Position numbers and translations under genes: made by a program
The notes under the pieces: generated by a model
Seen by the model: the letters and a program-made list of their open reading frames with translations, nothing else
Database searches by the model: none
Told to the model about the DNA's origin: nothing
In this document: positions 1-8,641 of the stretch, piece after piece
Numbering within the stretch: position 1 is the stretch's first letter
Layout of the letters: each line of letters starts with the position of its first letter
Assembly: GCF_024171765.1 (NCBI RefSeq)
Contig: NZ_JAMTCI010000001.1
Coordinates: forward strand, 2,156,796 to 2,220,795
Length of the DNA: 64,000 nt
Source of the DNA: Williamsia deligens
Lineage (GTDB): Bacteria; Actinomycetota; Actinomycetes; Mycobacteriales; Mycobacteriaceae
Direction: 5' to 3'

Positions 1-587
1 TCGTCGTCTACTCCGGCACCAAGCACATCGACGGCCAGGGCCGCGTGATGGGCGGTGCGGTGCTCGGGCCGAAGGAGTACATCGAGGAACCGGTGCAGAA
101 GCTGATGCGGCACACCGGTCCCGCGATGAGCCCGTTCTCGGCCTGGACGCTGCTCAAGGGCCTGGAGACCCTGCGGTTGCGGGTGGAGGCGTCCGTGGCG
201 TCGGCGCTGCGCGTAGCGCAGTTCCTGGAGGACGACCCCCGGGTGAAGTGGGTGAAGTACCCGTTCCTGCAGTCACATCCGCAGTACGAGCTGGCCACCT
301 CACAGATGTCGGGAGGTGGCACCGTGGTCACCTTCGAACTGAACGACCGCGACGACGTGTCCGGCAAGCTGCGGGCCTTCGAGGTGCTCGACGCCCTGCG
401 CGTCATCGACATCTCCAACAACCTCGGCGACGCGAAGTCGCTGATCACCCACCCCGCGACCACCACGCACCGCGCGATGGGACCCGACGGGCGTGCCGCG
501 ATCGGCCTGTCCGACAGCGTCGTCCGGTTGTCCGTCGGACTCGAGAGTGTCAACGACCTCCTCGGCGACCTCGACCAGGCGCTCTGA
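1..587 (+). CDS. metZ: O-succinylhomoserine sulfhydrylase, 3' part only
   Basis: PLP enzyme of the Cys/Met-metabolism family that makes homocysteine from O-succinylhomoserine and sulfide. The gene is cut by the window edge; the visible frame begins at base 3 and gives about 194 C-terminal residues. The start of the fragment (TKHIDGQGRVMGGAVLG) is the segment just after the PLP lysine region in MetZ proteins. The end (SLITHPATTTHRAM, then GLSDSVVRLSVGLES) is the usual C-terminal signature. MetZ is preferred over the related cystathionine synthase because of the HIDGQGRV wording, but MetB-type activity cannot be excluded from a fragment. Confidence 0.85.
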   Translation, partial: VVYSGTKHIDGQGRVMGGAVLGPKEYIEEPVQKLMRHTGPAMSPFSAWTLLKGLETLRLRVEASVASALRVAQFLEDDPRVKWVKYPFLQSHPQYELATSQMSGGGTVVTFELNDRDDVSGKLRAFEVLDALRVIDISNNLGDAKSLITHPATTTHRAMGPDGRAAIGLSDSVVRLSVGLESVNDLLGDLDQAL

Positions 588-658
588 GTCGTCGTGCGTG
601 ACCCCGGCGCGCCCGAGTCCGGGAACGGTTCGTCCCGACCGCGCCCGCGGGTGCGCTG

Positions 659-1282
659 ATGCAGTCGGTGATCGACTGGCTGGTCGACGTCATCGCGACC
701 ACCCCGCCGTGGGTGGTGTACCTCGTCGTGTGGGCGCTGGTCTACTGCGAGTCAGCGGCACTGCTCGGCCTCATCCTGCCCGGCGAGACGGCACTGCTGG
801 CCGGGGGAGTGGCGGCGGCGGTCGGTGAGACCTCGGTCGGGTGGCTGATCGTCGGTGCGTGCGTGGCCGCGATCGCGGGGGACGCGACCGGCTTCTCCCT
901 CGGCAGGTGGTCGGGTCCGCGGATGATGCGGTCCCGCCTCGGCCGGCGCATCGGAGAAGAGCGGTGGGACAAGGTGACCCATGCGATCCAGCACAACGGT
1001 GTCCCGACGGTGCTGGGGGCACGGTGGATCGGGTACGTCCGCACGCTGACGCCGTTCGTGGCCGGCATGTCCCGGATGCCCGTGCGGCTGTACCTGACCG
1101 CGAACGTCCTCGGCGGCGTCGTGTGGGTGACGGCGGTCGGGATGGTCGGGTATCTCGTGGGCGCGACCGTCGGTGCCCGACTGCTGCTCTACGGCGGCGT
1201 CGTCGTCGGTGTCGCGGCGGTGATCTTCTTCGCGGTCAGCTGGTGGCGATCACGCCACGACGCCCGGGATCCGGCCGCCTGA
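659..1282 (+). CDS. DedA/VTT-family membrane protein
   Basis: A 207-residue integral membrane protein of the DedA (SNARE-associated/VTT) family, proposed to move lipids or sustain proton-motive-force-dependent membrane homeostasis. Visible marks are an early acidic helix (ESAALLGLILPGE, about residues 31-43), the G-rich re-entrant segment near residue 75, and the family motif RWIGYVRTLTPFVAGMSRMP at about residues 121-140. Two hydrophobic helices and a basic WWRSRHD tail close the protein. ATG at 659 is the first start in frame. It sits 71 bp after metZ in the same direction and converges with the isochorismate synthase gene 12 bp downstream. Substrate unknown. Confidence 0.85.
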   Translation: MQSVIDWLVDVIATTPPWVVYLVVWALVYCESAALLGLILPGETALLAGGVAAAVGETSVGWLIVGACVAAIAGDATGFSLGRWSGPRMMRSRLGRRIGEERWDKVTHAIQHNGVPTVLGARWIGYVRTLTPFVAGMSRMPVRLYLTANVLGGVVWVTAVGMVGYLVGATVGARLLLYGGVVVGVAAVIFFAVSWWRSRHDARDPAA

Positions 1283-1294
1283 TCGGTCCGGCCA

Positions 1295-2410
1295 TCAGCT
1301 CTCCGCGAGCAGGAGGTCCGGACACCCCAACGCGCGCAACACGGTTCCGAACTTCGCGGTGGTCTCGGCCAGCTCGTCGGCCGGGTCGGAGTCGGCGACG
1401 ATGCCGCCGCCGGACCAGGCCCGCAACGATCGACGGTCCGCCGACACCTGAACGCCGCGGATGCTGACCATCCACTCGCCGTCGCCGGCGGTGTCACACC
1501 ACCCCAATGCTCCGGCGTAGAAGCCGCGGGGTTCCTCGACCGCGCCGATGACGGCCGCAGCCGCGTCCGTGGGGGTCCCGCAGATCGCGGGGGTGGGATG
1601 CAGGTGCACGGCGAGATGCAGTGCGCTGAGGTCGGTGTCGATCAGGGTGCCCTCGATGGGGGACGCCAGGTGCCACATCTCGCCGGTCCCGATCAGCACC
1701 GGTTCGTCGGGGACACGCAGGTCGCGGGTGAGCGGGCCGAGCGCCGTGGCGATGTGCTCCACCACGAACCGGTGCTCGCGGTGGTCCTTCCCCGATTCCA
1801 GCAGGGCGGCCGCGTTCCGGCGATCCGTCTCGGGGTCACTCGACCGGGGTGCGGATCCGGCGTACGGGTGGCAGGTCACCTGCCGACCGTGCTTGCGCAC
1901 CAACGACTCCGGACTCGATCCGACGATCACGGTGTCGCGGTGGTCGACGCCTGCCGCGGAGAGGTCGACGGCGAAGGCGTTACGTTCCGGGCTCCCCGCG
2001 GCGAACGCCGCGACGGTGGCGTCGACGTCGACGGGGATGTCCGCCGTCAGCTGGATCGACCGCGCCAGCACCACCTTTCGTGCCTCGCCGGCCCGGATGC
2101 GGTCGACGACCGCGCCCACGCGCGCGCGGTGCTCCGACGGCGACGGCACCGAGCGCACCAGCACCATGCCGGGTGGTGCAGCGACGGGGCCCGGTGCCTC
2201 CGGCGGCGTCCGGTCCACGGTGAGGTCTGCCGGAACGTAGAGGGCGTCGGGGCTGTCCGCGGCGAAGGAGATGGCGCCGACCACCGGAACCGGGTCGCCG
2301 TCGGTGCGGCCGGAATCGACTGCGCCGAGCGCCTCCGACACCGACGAGAACGACCGCGTCGCGCGGGTCGCCCGCACCGTCGCCGACGGTCGGGAGAGGT
2401 GGAACAGCAC
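1295..2410 (-). CDS. isochorismate synthase (EntC/MenF type)
   Basis: A 371-residue chorismate-utilising enzyme that converts chorismate to isochorismate for menaquinone or for a salicylate/catechol siderophore. The C-terminal two thirds contain the chorismate-binding fold: GSSPESLVRKHGRQVTCHPYAGSAPR, GEMWHLASPIEG, the HLHPTPAICGTP motif, and GFYAGALGWCDTAGDGEWMVSIRG near the C-terminus. The GTG start at 2410 is the first in a frame open from there. No other menaquinone or siderophore genes adjoin it, so the end product is undetermined. It is divergent from the riboswitch-controlled aminotransferase gene. An anthranilate or aminodeoxychorismate synthase is less likely because the HPTPAICG motif and size fit isochorismate synthases. 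Confidence 0.85.
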   Translation of the reverse strand: MLFHLSRPSATVRATRATRSFSSVSEALGAVDSGRTDGDPVPVVGAISFAADSPDALYVPADLTVDRTPPEAPGPVAAPPGMVLVRSVPSPSEHRARVGAVVDRIRAGEARKVVLARSIQLTADIPVDVDATVAAFAAGSPERNAFAVDLSAAGVDHRDTVIVGSSPESLVRKHGRQVTCHPYAGSAPRSSDPETDRRNAAALLESGKDHREHRFVVEHIATALGPLTRDLRVPDEPVLIGTGEMWHLASPIEGTLIDTDLSALHLAVHLHPTPAICGTPTDAAAAVIGAVEEPRGFYAGALGWCDTAGDGEWMVSIRGVQVSADRRSLRAWSGGGIVADSDPADELAETTAKFGTVLRALGCPDLLLAES

Positions 2411-2468
2411 GCCATCACGCTACCCGCGGCGCGGTTGCGATCACCGTGAGCGCAACCCGGCGGCGGTT

Positions 2469-2498
2469 TTGACAGCCGACGGCCGGGTCGGCGACCAT
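2469..2498 (+). promoter_or_regulatory. predicted sigma-70 type promoter for the riboswitch transcript
   Basis: A perfect -35 hexamer TTGACA at 2469-2474 is followed after 18 bp by GACCAT (2493-2498), a weak -10. Transcription would start near 2505, exactly where the riboswitch aptamer begins, which supports the assignment. Confidence 0.5.
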
Positions 2499-2505
2499 CG
2501 CTGCA

Positions 2506-2625
2506 GGTCATGAGTGTCAGCGTCGTGAGCCCCGGCTCGCTGACCGGCAACCCTCCTCCTGCGGTGGGGTGCTTCCGGGTGACGACCCGGCCCGCGTCCG
2601 AACGGATGCGGGCAAGCGCGGGGCC
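2506..2625 (+). promoter_or_regulatory. SAM-IV-type S-adenosylmethionine riboswitch
   Basis: The leader matches the actinobacterial SAM-IV aptamer as I know it: GGTCATGAGTGTCAGCG, then GAGCCCCGGCTC, CGGCAACCCTCC, GCGGTGGGGTGC and GGGTGACGACC in order. Pairings can be read directly. P1 is GGTC (2506-2509) with GACC (2584-2587). P2 is GTCAGCG (2516-2522) with CGCTGAC (2538-2544), 7 bp perfect, topped by GAGCC/GGCTC. A further hairpin (CGCGTCC/GGATGCG, about 2592-2610) and a GC-rich segment follow, as expected for the 3' pseudoknot part of SAM-IV. The ribosome site AGAGGAG (2645-2650) lies just downstream, so translational control is plausible. The 3' limit is approximate. Confidence 0.82.
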
Positions 2626-2654
2626 CTCGGCGGTCCCCTGATCAGAGGAGACAC

Positions 2655-3869
2655 ATGTCTTTGCTCGCCCACAGCCGTCCCGAGGTCTGCGCACCGCGCG
2701 GCGACGAGTACCTCGCCGACGTCCTCGCCGGCCCCGCCCACGCTGGCTACGCCAACCTCGATCACGCGGCGAGTGCGCCTGCCCTCGACGCCGTGGTGGC
2801 CGAGCTCGCCGTCGCGCTGCCGGAGTACGCGAGCGTCCATCGCGGCGCCGGCCGACTGTCGCAGATCACGACCGCCCGGTACGAGGACGCGCGGGCCACC
2901 GTCGCCGACTTCGTCCGGGCACGGCACGACGACTCGGTGGTGTTCACGCGCAACACCACGGACTCGCTGAACCTGCTGGCCTCGGTCGTCCCCGGGGACA
3001 CGGTGGTCCTCGACGTCGAGCACCACGCGAACCTGTTGCCCTGGACCCGCTCGGGCCGTCGCGTCGTCCGCTGCCGGGACACGCTCGCGGAGACTCTCGC
3101 GGCGCTCGAGGCGGAACTGCACCGCGCGCCCGCGGCCCTGCTCGCCGTGACGGGTGCCTCCAACGTCACCGGCGAGGTGCTGCCGGTGCGCGAACTGGCC
3201 GACATCGCCCATGCGGCGGGCGCGCGGATCCTCGTCGACGCCGCGCAACTCGCACCGCACCGCGCGATCTCGATGGCCGGTCTCGGCATCGACCACCTCG
3301 TGTTCTCCGGGCACAAGCTCTATGCCCCGTTCGGCTGCGGGGTCCTCGTCGGTCGCAGCGACTGGCTCGACGCCGCCGAGCCCTATCTCCTCGGCGGTGG
3401 CGCCAGCCTCGACGTCGCACCCGACGAGTCGGTCCGCTGGCAGACCGGACCGAGCCGCCACGAGGGTGGATCACCCAACGTGCTCGGTGCCGTCGCCATC
3501 GCCGCCGCGTGCCGGGCGATCACGGAGTTCGGGTTCGACCGCCTCGGCGTGCACGATCACGACCTGCGGACCCACCTCGACGCCGGACTCGACGCGATCC
3601 CCGGTGTGCGGCGACTGACCTTGTTCGCCGACGACGACCTCGACCGCGTGGGCATCGCCGCGTTCACCGTCGACGGGCACTCCCCGCGGGAGGTCGCCGA
3701 GCATCTCGCCGACCGCGGCATCGGGGTCCGCGACGGCCGGTTCTGCGCGCACCCGCTGATGCACCGTGTCGGCGCCCCCGACGGTGCGGTGCGGGCGTCC
3801 TTCGGCATCGGCACCCACATCGAGGAGATCGACCGACTGCTCGCGGCTCTCGTCGAGCTCACCGCCTGA
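2655..3869 (+). CDS. cysteine-desulfurase-like class V aminotransferase under SAM riboswitch
   Basis: A 404-residue PLP enzyme of the SufS/Csd class. The PLP lysine is K221 in SGHKLYAPFGCGVL, preceded by the LVDAAQLAPH aspartate-glutamine segment. A cysteine at 364 in GRFCAHPL lies where SufS-type desulfurases carry their active-site cysteine, so sulfur or selenium release from cysteine is plausible. ATG at 2655 follows AGAGGAG by 4 bp. The gene stands alone between its riboswitch leader and a terminator, with no suf or isc partners. SAM control argues for a role in sulfur-amino-acid balance rather than iron-sulfur assembly. Exact substrate unknown; an isopenicillin-epimerase-like aminotransferase is the alternative. 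Confidence 0.8.
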   Translation: MSLLAHSRPEVCAPRGDEYLADVLAGPAHAGYANLDHAASAPALDAVVAELAVALPEYASVHRGAGRLSQITTARYEDARATVADFVRARHDDSVVFTRNTTDSLNLLASVVPGDTVVLDVEHHANLLPWTRSGRRVVRCRDTLAETLAALEAELHRAPAALLAVTGASNVTGEVLPVRELADIAHAAGARILVDAAQLAPHRAISMAGLGIDHLVFSGHKLYAPFGCGVLVGRSDWLDAAEPYLLGGGASLDVAPDESVRWQTGPSRHEGGSPNVLGAVAIAAACRAITEFGFDRLGVHDHDLRTHLDAGLDAIPGVRRLTLFADDDLDRVGIAAFTVDGHSPREVAEHLADRGIGVRDGRFCAHPLMHRVGAPDGAVRASFGIGTHIEEIDRLLAALVELTA

Positions 3870-3898
3870 CCCCTCCGGTCGCCAGTCGGCGATCGCAG

Positions 3899-3932
3899 CA
3901 GCCCCGGTCGTCGTCGACGGCCGGGGCTGTTT
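3899..3932 (+). terminator. rho-independent terminator after the class V aminotransferase
   Basis: CAGCCCCGG (3899-3907) pairs perfectly with CCGGGGCTG (3921-3929) around a 13-nt loop and is followed by TTT. It lies 30 bp beyond the stop codon. Confidence 0.8.
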
Positions 3933-3958
3933 GCGTGCCCATCCGGGCTTCGGCATAC

Positions 3959-3981
3959 TTGCACTCGTCAATCAGTTGCAC
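3959..3981. promoter_or_regulatory. direct repeat upstream of marR, candidate operator
   Basis: The hexamer TTGCAC occurs twice (3959-3964 and 3976-3981), 17 bp apart, in an unusually AT-rich stretch 28-50 bp before the MarR gene. MarR proteins usually bind their own promoter; the repeat is a candidate site only. Confidence 0.3.
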
Positions 3982-4008
3982 GATGAAACTCATTTGAGGT
4001 GAAAATCA

Positions 4009-4629
4009 GTGACGAGGCTGCATCACGTCGACGATCTCCTCTCGGTCCTGTCCCGCTACGGGCGCATCCGCGAGCGGCTCGCGGTGACGAAGTTCAAGAC
4101 ACCGGAGGGCATCGTCGAGACGGCTGCCTTCTCGTGCCTGTTCACGCTGGCCGAGAAGCCGATGCGGTCCGGGGAGCTCGCCGAGCACCTCTACGCCGAT
4201 CCGTCCACCGTCAGCCGCCACATCGCGTCGCTGGTCCGCCTGGGCTACGTGCGGCGTGAGGCCGACCCGCGCGACGGGCGCGCCACGATCCTGGTGCTCA
4301 CCGAGTCGGGGAGGACCCAGGTCGAGGCCGTTCGCCGGCACCGGATGAACGCCGTCGACGTGATGCTCGAGGACTTCACCACCGAGGAGATCGCCCAGCT
4401 CTCCGGCCTGATGGGCCGCGTGGTCGACGCCGCCGACAAGCTCGCGGCCAGTGCGTACTCGCCCGTGAAGACACTCGGCGGCCCGGACGACGCCGTCGCG
4501 GGAATCGACGGCGACGCCTCGGGGGTTGGTTCTCGAGACGACGACCTCGCCGACGCGACATCAGACGACCTCACCGCCGACACGTCGGCACACACCACAG
4601 CCCACACACGCGAGAAAGCATCACGATGA
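4009..4629 (+). CDS. MarR-family transcriptional regulator
   Basis: A 206-residue winged-helix regulator. The MarR core spans residues 1-145: the recognition helix region SGELAEHLYADPSTVSRHIASLVRLGYV and the wing DPRDGRATILVLTESG are clear. About 60 residues after that are acidic and of low complexity (DDLADATSDDLTADTSAHT), longer than most MarR proteins. GTG at 4009 is the chosen start, preceded by TTGAGGTG. Its stop overlaps the exporter start (ATGA), so the two are co-transcribed and the protein most likely represses the exporter in response to a toxic ligand. Confidence 0.88.
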   Translation: MTRLHHVDDLLSVLSRYGRIRERLAVTKFKTPEGIVETAAFSCLFTLAEKPMRSGELAEHLYADPSTVSRHIASLVRLGYVRREADPRDGRATILVLTESGRTQVEAVRRHRMNAVDVMLEDFTTEEIAQLSGLMGRVVDAADKLAASAYSPVKTLGGPDDAVAGIDGDASGVGSRDDDLADATSDDLTADTSAHTTAHTREKASR

Positions 4630-6557
4630 CCGACACCGCAGTCCCCGGCGCAGCGTCCGCCGGATCGTCCGCGTCCGCCGACCCGGCGGCCGGGTCGATG
4701 ACGCTCTCGCACCGCCAGATCCTGACGATCATGGGCGGACTCATGATCGGCATGTTCCTCGCCGCCCTCGACCAGACCATCGTGTCGACGTCGATCCGCA
4801 CCATCGCCGACGACCTGAACGGCTACTCGCTGCAGGCGTGGGTGACGACGGCGTACCTCATCACCTCGACGCTGGCGACGCCGATCTACGGCAAGTTGTC
4901 CGACATGTACGGGCGCAAGCCCTTCTTCATGGCGGCGATCACGATCTTCGTCATCGGGTCGCTGCTGTGTTCCACGTCGACGTCGATGTACGAGCTCGCA
5001 GGGTTCCGTGCGCTGCAGGGCATCGGTGCCGGTGGTCTGTTCTCTCTGGCGCTGACGATCATCGGCGACATCGTCGCGCCGCGGGAACGCGCCAAGTACC
5101 AGGGCTACTTCCTCGCGGTGTTCGGCACGTCCAGCGTGCTCGGCCCCGTGCTCGGTGGTCTGTTCGCCGGCCAGGACTCGATCCTGTGGGTGTCGGGTTG
5201 GCGCTGGGTGTTCCTCGTCAACGTCCCCGTCGGGCTCGTCGCGCTCGTCGTGGTGTTCCGCGTCCTCAACTACGACCGGATCCCGGGTGTGAAGCGCAAG
5301 ATCGACTGGTGGGGTGCGTTCGCCCTCGCCGTCGGCGTCGTGCCGATCCTCGTCGTCGCCGAACAGGGCCGCGAATGGGGTTGGGGCTCCACACGATCGA
5401 TCATCTGTTACGTCATCGGTGTGGTCGGCGTCGCGGCGTTCGTCGCGGTGGAGAGGGCCATGGGCGAGGCCGCGATCATCCCGCTGCGCGTCTTCAGGAA
5501 CAGGGTGTTCGCGCAGGGCATCGTGATCTCGATCGTCATCGGTTCGGTGATGTTCGGCGCGATCTCCGTGCTGCCGCAGTACTACCAGGTGCTCCGCGGG
5601 TCCAGCCCGACCATCGCCGGCCTGCAGTTGCTGCCGATGGTGCTGGGTCTGATGAGCGCGTCGATCATCTCCGGCCAGATGATCTCGCGGACCGGTCGCT
5701 ACAAGATCTTCACGATGATCGGCGTCGTCCTGATCAGCGTGATGACCTTTCTCCTGCACTACGTCAGCCCGAGCACCCCGCTCTACGTCGTGATGCTGAT
5801 GACCTTCGGGCTCGGCTTCGGACTGGGCAACCTGATGCAGCCGCTGACGCTGGCCATGCAGAACGTGTTGCCCGCCAAGGACATGGGCATCTCGACCAGC
5901 TCGGCCACGTTCTTCCGGCAGATCGGCGGAACCCTGGGTGTCGCCGTGTTCTTCTCGGTGCTGTTCTCGCTCATGGGTCCGAACATCGCCGACGAGTTCC
6001 GTCAGGCCGCGCCGACGCAGTCGTTCCAGGCTGGTGTCCGTGAGGCCGCGCAGAGCACCGACCCGACCGTCGCCGGGTTCGGCAAGAGCCTGATCGAGGC
6101 CGCCCAGGGCGGAGGCGGTGGAGCCACCGGTTCGGTCATGAACGACACGTCGGTCATCCCCAAGCTGCCCGACGCCGTCGCCGCGCCCGTCAAGCAGGGC
6201 TTCTCGGACGCGATGGACTCGGTCTTCCTGACGGTCTCGATCGTGTCGCTCATCGCCCTCGTCGCCGTCTTCACGTGGAAGGAGATGCCGCTGCGGAAGT
6301 CCTCGGGGACGCAGGCCGCCGCGGACGACGCGATGGGTGTCGGCCCCGATCCCGACGCACTGCCCGGCGGGGAGCGGTCACCGGAGCCCGTGTCCGTCGG
6401 CGGCGGTCACAACGACATCGTCGACCCCGCCGATGTGCACGGTCGCCACACCGCGGTCTCCGACGAGGGTGGCCCCGTGATCGCCGCGGACCCCGGTGGA
6501 CGCCACGAGGCGTCGTCGGACACCGGTGACACCCACCCGGGTCGCCACGAGGCCTGA
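4626..6557 (+). CDS. DHA2-family (EmrB/QacA) drug exporter, 14 TM
   Basis: A 643-residue proton-driven exporter of the major facilitator superfamily. The family loop motif GKLSDMYGRKPFF lies at about residues 88-100. The segment FLAALDQTIVSTSIRTIADDL in TM1 is characteristic of the QacA/EmrB group, and about 14 hydrophobic segments can be counted to residue 560. A large loop containing QGGGGGATGSV precedes the last TM segment. The final 80 residues are hydrophilic, rich in Gly, His and Asp (PGGRHEASS, HPGRHEA), and probably cytoplasmic and disordered. The start overlaps marR by 4 bp. Substrates cannot be predicted. Confidence 0.9.
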   Translation: MTDTAVPGAASAGSSASADPAAGSMTLSHRQILTIMGGLMIGMFLAALDQTIVSTSIRTIADDLNGYSLQAWVTTAYLITSTLATPIYGKLSDMYGRKPFFMAAITIFVIGSLLCSTSTSMYELAGFRALQGIGAGGLFSLALTIIGDIVAPRERAKYQGYFLAVFGTSSVLGPVLGGLFAGQDSILWVSGWRWVFLVNVPVGLVALVVVFRVLNYDRIPGVKRKIDWWGAFALAVGVVPILVVAEQGREWGWGSTRSIICYVIGVVGVAAFVAVERAMGEAAIIPLRVFRNRVFAQGIVISIVIGSVMFGAISVLPQYYQVLRGSSPTIAGLQLLPMVLGLMSASIISGQMISRTGRYKIFTMIGVVLISVMTFLLHYVSPSTPLYVVMLMTFGLGFGLGNLMQPLTLAMQNVLPAKDMGISTSSATFFRQIGGTLGVAVFFSVLFSLMGPNIADEFRQAAPTQSFQAGVREAAQSTDPTVAGFGKSLIEAAQGGGGGATGSVMNDTSVIPKLPDAVAAPVKQGFSDAMDSVFLTVSIVSLIALVAVFTWKEMPLRKSSGTQAAADDAMGVGPDPDALPGGERSPEPVSVGGGHNDIVDPADVHGRHTAVSDEGGPVIAADPGGRHEASSDTGDTHPGRHEA

Positions 6558-6576
6558 CCCACACCGACGCAGGACG

Positions 6577-6616
6577 CAGAACGGCCCCGAGCACTCCGCT
6601 CGGGGCCGTTCTGTCG
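6577..6616. terminator. bidirectional terminator between the exporter and ppa
   Basis: A perfect 15-bp stem, CAGAACGGCCCCGAG (6577-6591) against CTCGGGGCCGTTCTG (6599-6613) with a 7-nt loop, lies between two convergent genes and probably serves both. Confidence 0.85.
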
Positions 6617-6628
6617 TGTGGGGGTGGG

Positions 6629-7141
6629 TCAGCCGCGGGAGGGGTCGTTGGCCTCGTGGGGCTGCTGGGCGAGCCGGTCGATCGCCTCCTGGGCGACCTT
6701 CTCGGCGGCCTCGCGGCCGACCCAGCCGCCGGGCTGGACCTCCTTGCCCGGCTCGAGGTCCTTGTAGTGCTCGAAGAAGTGCGAGATCGCGTCCAGCTCG
6801 AACTTGTCCACGTCGCCGACGTCCTGGATGTGGTCCCAGCGGACGTCGCCCGCGGGCACGGCGAGCAGCTTGTCGTCGCCGCCGGCCTCGTCGGTCATGG
6901 TGTACATCGCGACGATGCGCGCCTTGACGACGACGCCCGGGTAGACCGACTCGGGGAGCAGGACCATCGCGTCGAGCGGGTCGCCGTCCTCACCGAGGGT
7001 GTTGTCGATGTAGCCGTAGTCGGCCGGGTAGCCCATCGAGGTGTAGAGGTAACGGTCGAGGTGGACCCTGCCCGTCTCGTGGTCGACCTCGTACTTGTTG
7101 CGCTGTCCCTTGGGGATCTCGATGGTGACGTCGAACTCCAC
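6629..7141 (-). CDS. ppa: inorganic pyrophosphatase (family I)
   Basis: A 170-residue soluble enzyme hydrolysing pyrophosphate from biosynthetic reactions. The sequence starts [29 protein letters not shown]. It holds the family signature of clustered aspartates, [22 protein letters not shown] (about residues 41-62), that bind Mg2+, and a later [11 protein letters not shown]. The GTG start at 7141 gives the expected N-terminus. It is divergent from dacB, the same arrangement as in mycobacteria, where these two genes begin the conserved tilS-hpt block. Confidence 0.95.
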   Translation of the reverse strand: MEFDVTIEIPKGQRNKYEVDHETGRVHLDRYLYTSMGYPADYGYIDNTLGEDGDPLDAMVLLPESVYPGVVVKARIVAMYTMTDEAGGDDKLLAVPAGDVRWDHIQDVGDVDKFELDAISHFFEHYKDLEPGKEVQPGGWVGREAAEKVAQEAIDRLAQQPHEANDPSRG

Positions 7142-7258
7142 GACTCACATCCTCGCTCTCTGTGACGGTTCGTGCGGGCAGGCCGTTGCGTCGGCCGAGC
7201 CGCGATCGGGTCGAGGATACTGTTGGACGCCAGGACCACGGTGGGCGGAGGAGCATCA

Positions 7259-8641
7259 GTGAACGCACGGGCACGCCGGCGCGTCAGTGTGTGGTGGACC
7301 GTCATCCCGGTCCTCGTCCTCCTCGTCGTCGCGGCCGTGGTTGCGGTCGTCGCCGTCACCGTCGACTCCGGTGGCACCCAGCCGGCCGCGAACGCACCCG
7401 CCCGCCCGGCCGCGGCCTCCGCGGACCCGGCCGTCGTGCCGGTCGCCTCGGCCGCCCCCGAACCCACCTCGGCGGGGGTCTCCGCGCAGCTGGCGTCGGT
7501 CGCGCGCGACCCCCGGTTGGGCACGCTCACCGGCGAGATCTCCGACGCGCTCACCGGACAGGTCCTCTGGTCGCAGAACCCGACCAGGCCCATGACGCCT
7601 GCGTCGACGACGAAGATCCTCACCGCGGCCGCGGTGCTGCTGTCGGTCCCGCTCGACGCCACCCTCACCACGAGCGTCGTCGACGCGGGCAACGGTCGGA
7701 TCGTCGTGGTCGGTGCCGGTGACCCGACGCTCTCGGTCCAGCCGGACGGGACCGACACGTTCTTCACCGACGCGCCCCGCATCGCCGACCTGGCCGCGCA
7801 GATCCGTCGGTCGGGGGTGCAGGTGTCGTCGGTGGCCGTCGACACCGGACGGTTCACCGGGCCGTCGTTCGCCTCCGGCTGGGAGACCGCCGACATCGCG
7901 GGCGGCAGCATCGCACCGATCGAGGCGCTCATGGCCGATTCCGCCCGGACCGATCCCACCGCGCTGTACTCACCGCGCACCGCCACCCCGGCCGTCACCG
8001 CCGCCACCGACCTCGCCCGCGATCTGGGGGTGTCGGCCGACGCCGTGTCGTCGGGGACCGCGCCCCAGGGCGCGCGCGTGATCGCGTCGGTCACCTCCGC
8101 GCCGATGCAGACGCGCCTGCGCGACATGCTCGTCGACTCCGACGACGTCCTCGCCGAGACCATGGCCATCGAGGTGGCCCGCGCACGTGGACTCCCGGCG
8201 AGCCTGTCGGGTGCCACCGACGCGGTGGCCGCGGTGCTGCGTGAGGCGGGCGTCGACATGTCACAGGTGACACTGCAGGACACGAACGGGCTCTCGACCG
8301 GCGACCGCATCCCGGCGGGTGTGCTCGACGCGATCCTGCGCGCCGCGTCGGGCACCCAGGACACCAAGCTCCGGCCTCTGCTCGACATGCTGCCGATCGC
8401 CGGGGCCACCGGGACCCTGTCCGACCGGTTCTCGTCGGTGTCCGGCGTCGCGAACGCCGCGGGCTGGGTGAAGGCGAAGACGGGGACCCTCACCGGCGTG
8501 AGCGGACTGGCGGGGATCGTCCAGACCCGGCAGAACCGGGTGCTCACCTTCGCGCTGCTGTCGAACGGGACCAACCCGGCAGACGCCCGTCCGGCCCTCG
8601 ACGCGATCGCGGTGCGACTGCGGGGATGTGGATGCCGATGA
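7259..8641 (+). CDS. dacB: D-alanyl-D-alanine carboxypeptidase, PBP4 (S13) family
   Basis: A 460-residue exported peptidoglycan carboxypeptidase/endopeptidase. The N-terminus has basic residues (RARRR) followed by one hydrophobic segment (VIPVLVLLVVAAVVAVVAV), an uncleaved anchor or signal peptide, then an Ala/Pro-rich linker. Active-site motifs are STTK at about residue 114, SDDVLAE where S13 enzymes usually have SxN (here Ser-Asp-Asp, unusual), and KTGTLTG near residue 409. GTG at 7259, 4 bp after GGAGCATCA, fits the signal sequence better than the upstream in-frame ATGs. Its stop overlaps the next gene start. Confidence 0.9.
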   Translation: MNARARRRVSVWWTVIPVLVLLVVAAVVAVVAVTVDSGGTQPAANAPARPAAASADPAVVPVASAAPEPTSAGVSAQLASVARDPRLGTLTGEISDALTGQVLWSQNPTRPMTPASTTKILTAAAVLLSVPLDATLTTSVVDAGNGRIVVVGAGDPTLSVQPDGTDTFFTDAPRIADLAAQIRRSGVQVSSVAVDTGRFTGPSFASGWETADIAGGSIAPIEALMADSARTDPTALYSPRTATPAVTAATDLARDLGVSADAVSSGTAPQGARVIASVTSAPMQTRLRDMLVDSDDVLAETMAIEVARARGLPASLSGATDAVAAVLREAGVDMSQVTLQDTNGLSTGDRIPAGVLDAILRAASGTQDTKLRPLLDMLPIAGATGTLSDRFSSVSGVANAAGWVKAKTGTLTGVSGLAGIVQTRQNRVLTFALLSNGTNPADARPALDAIAVRLRGCGCR

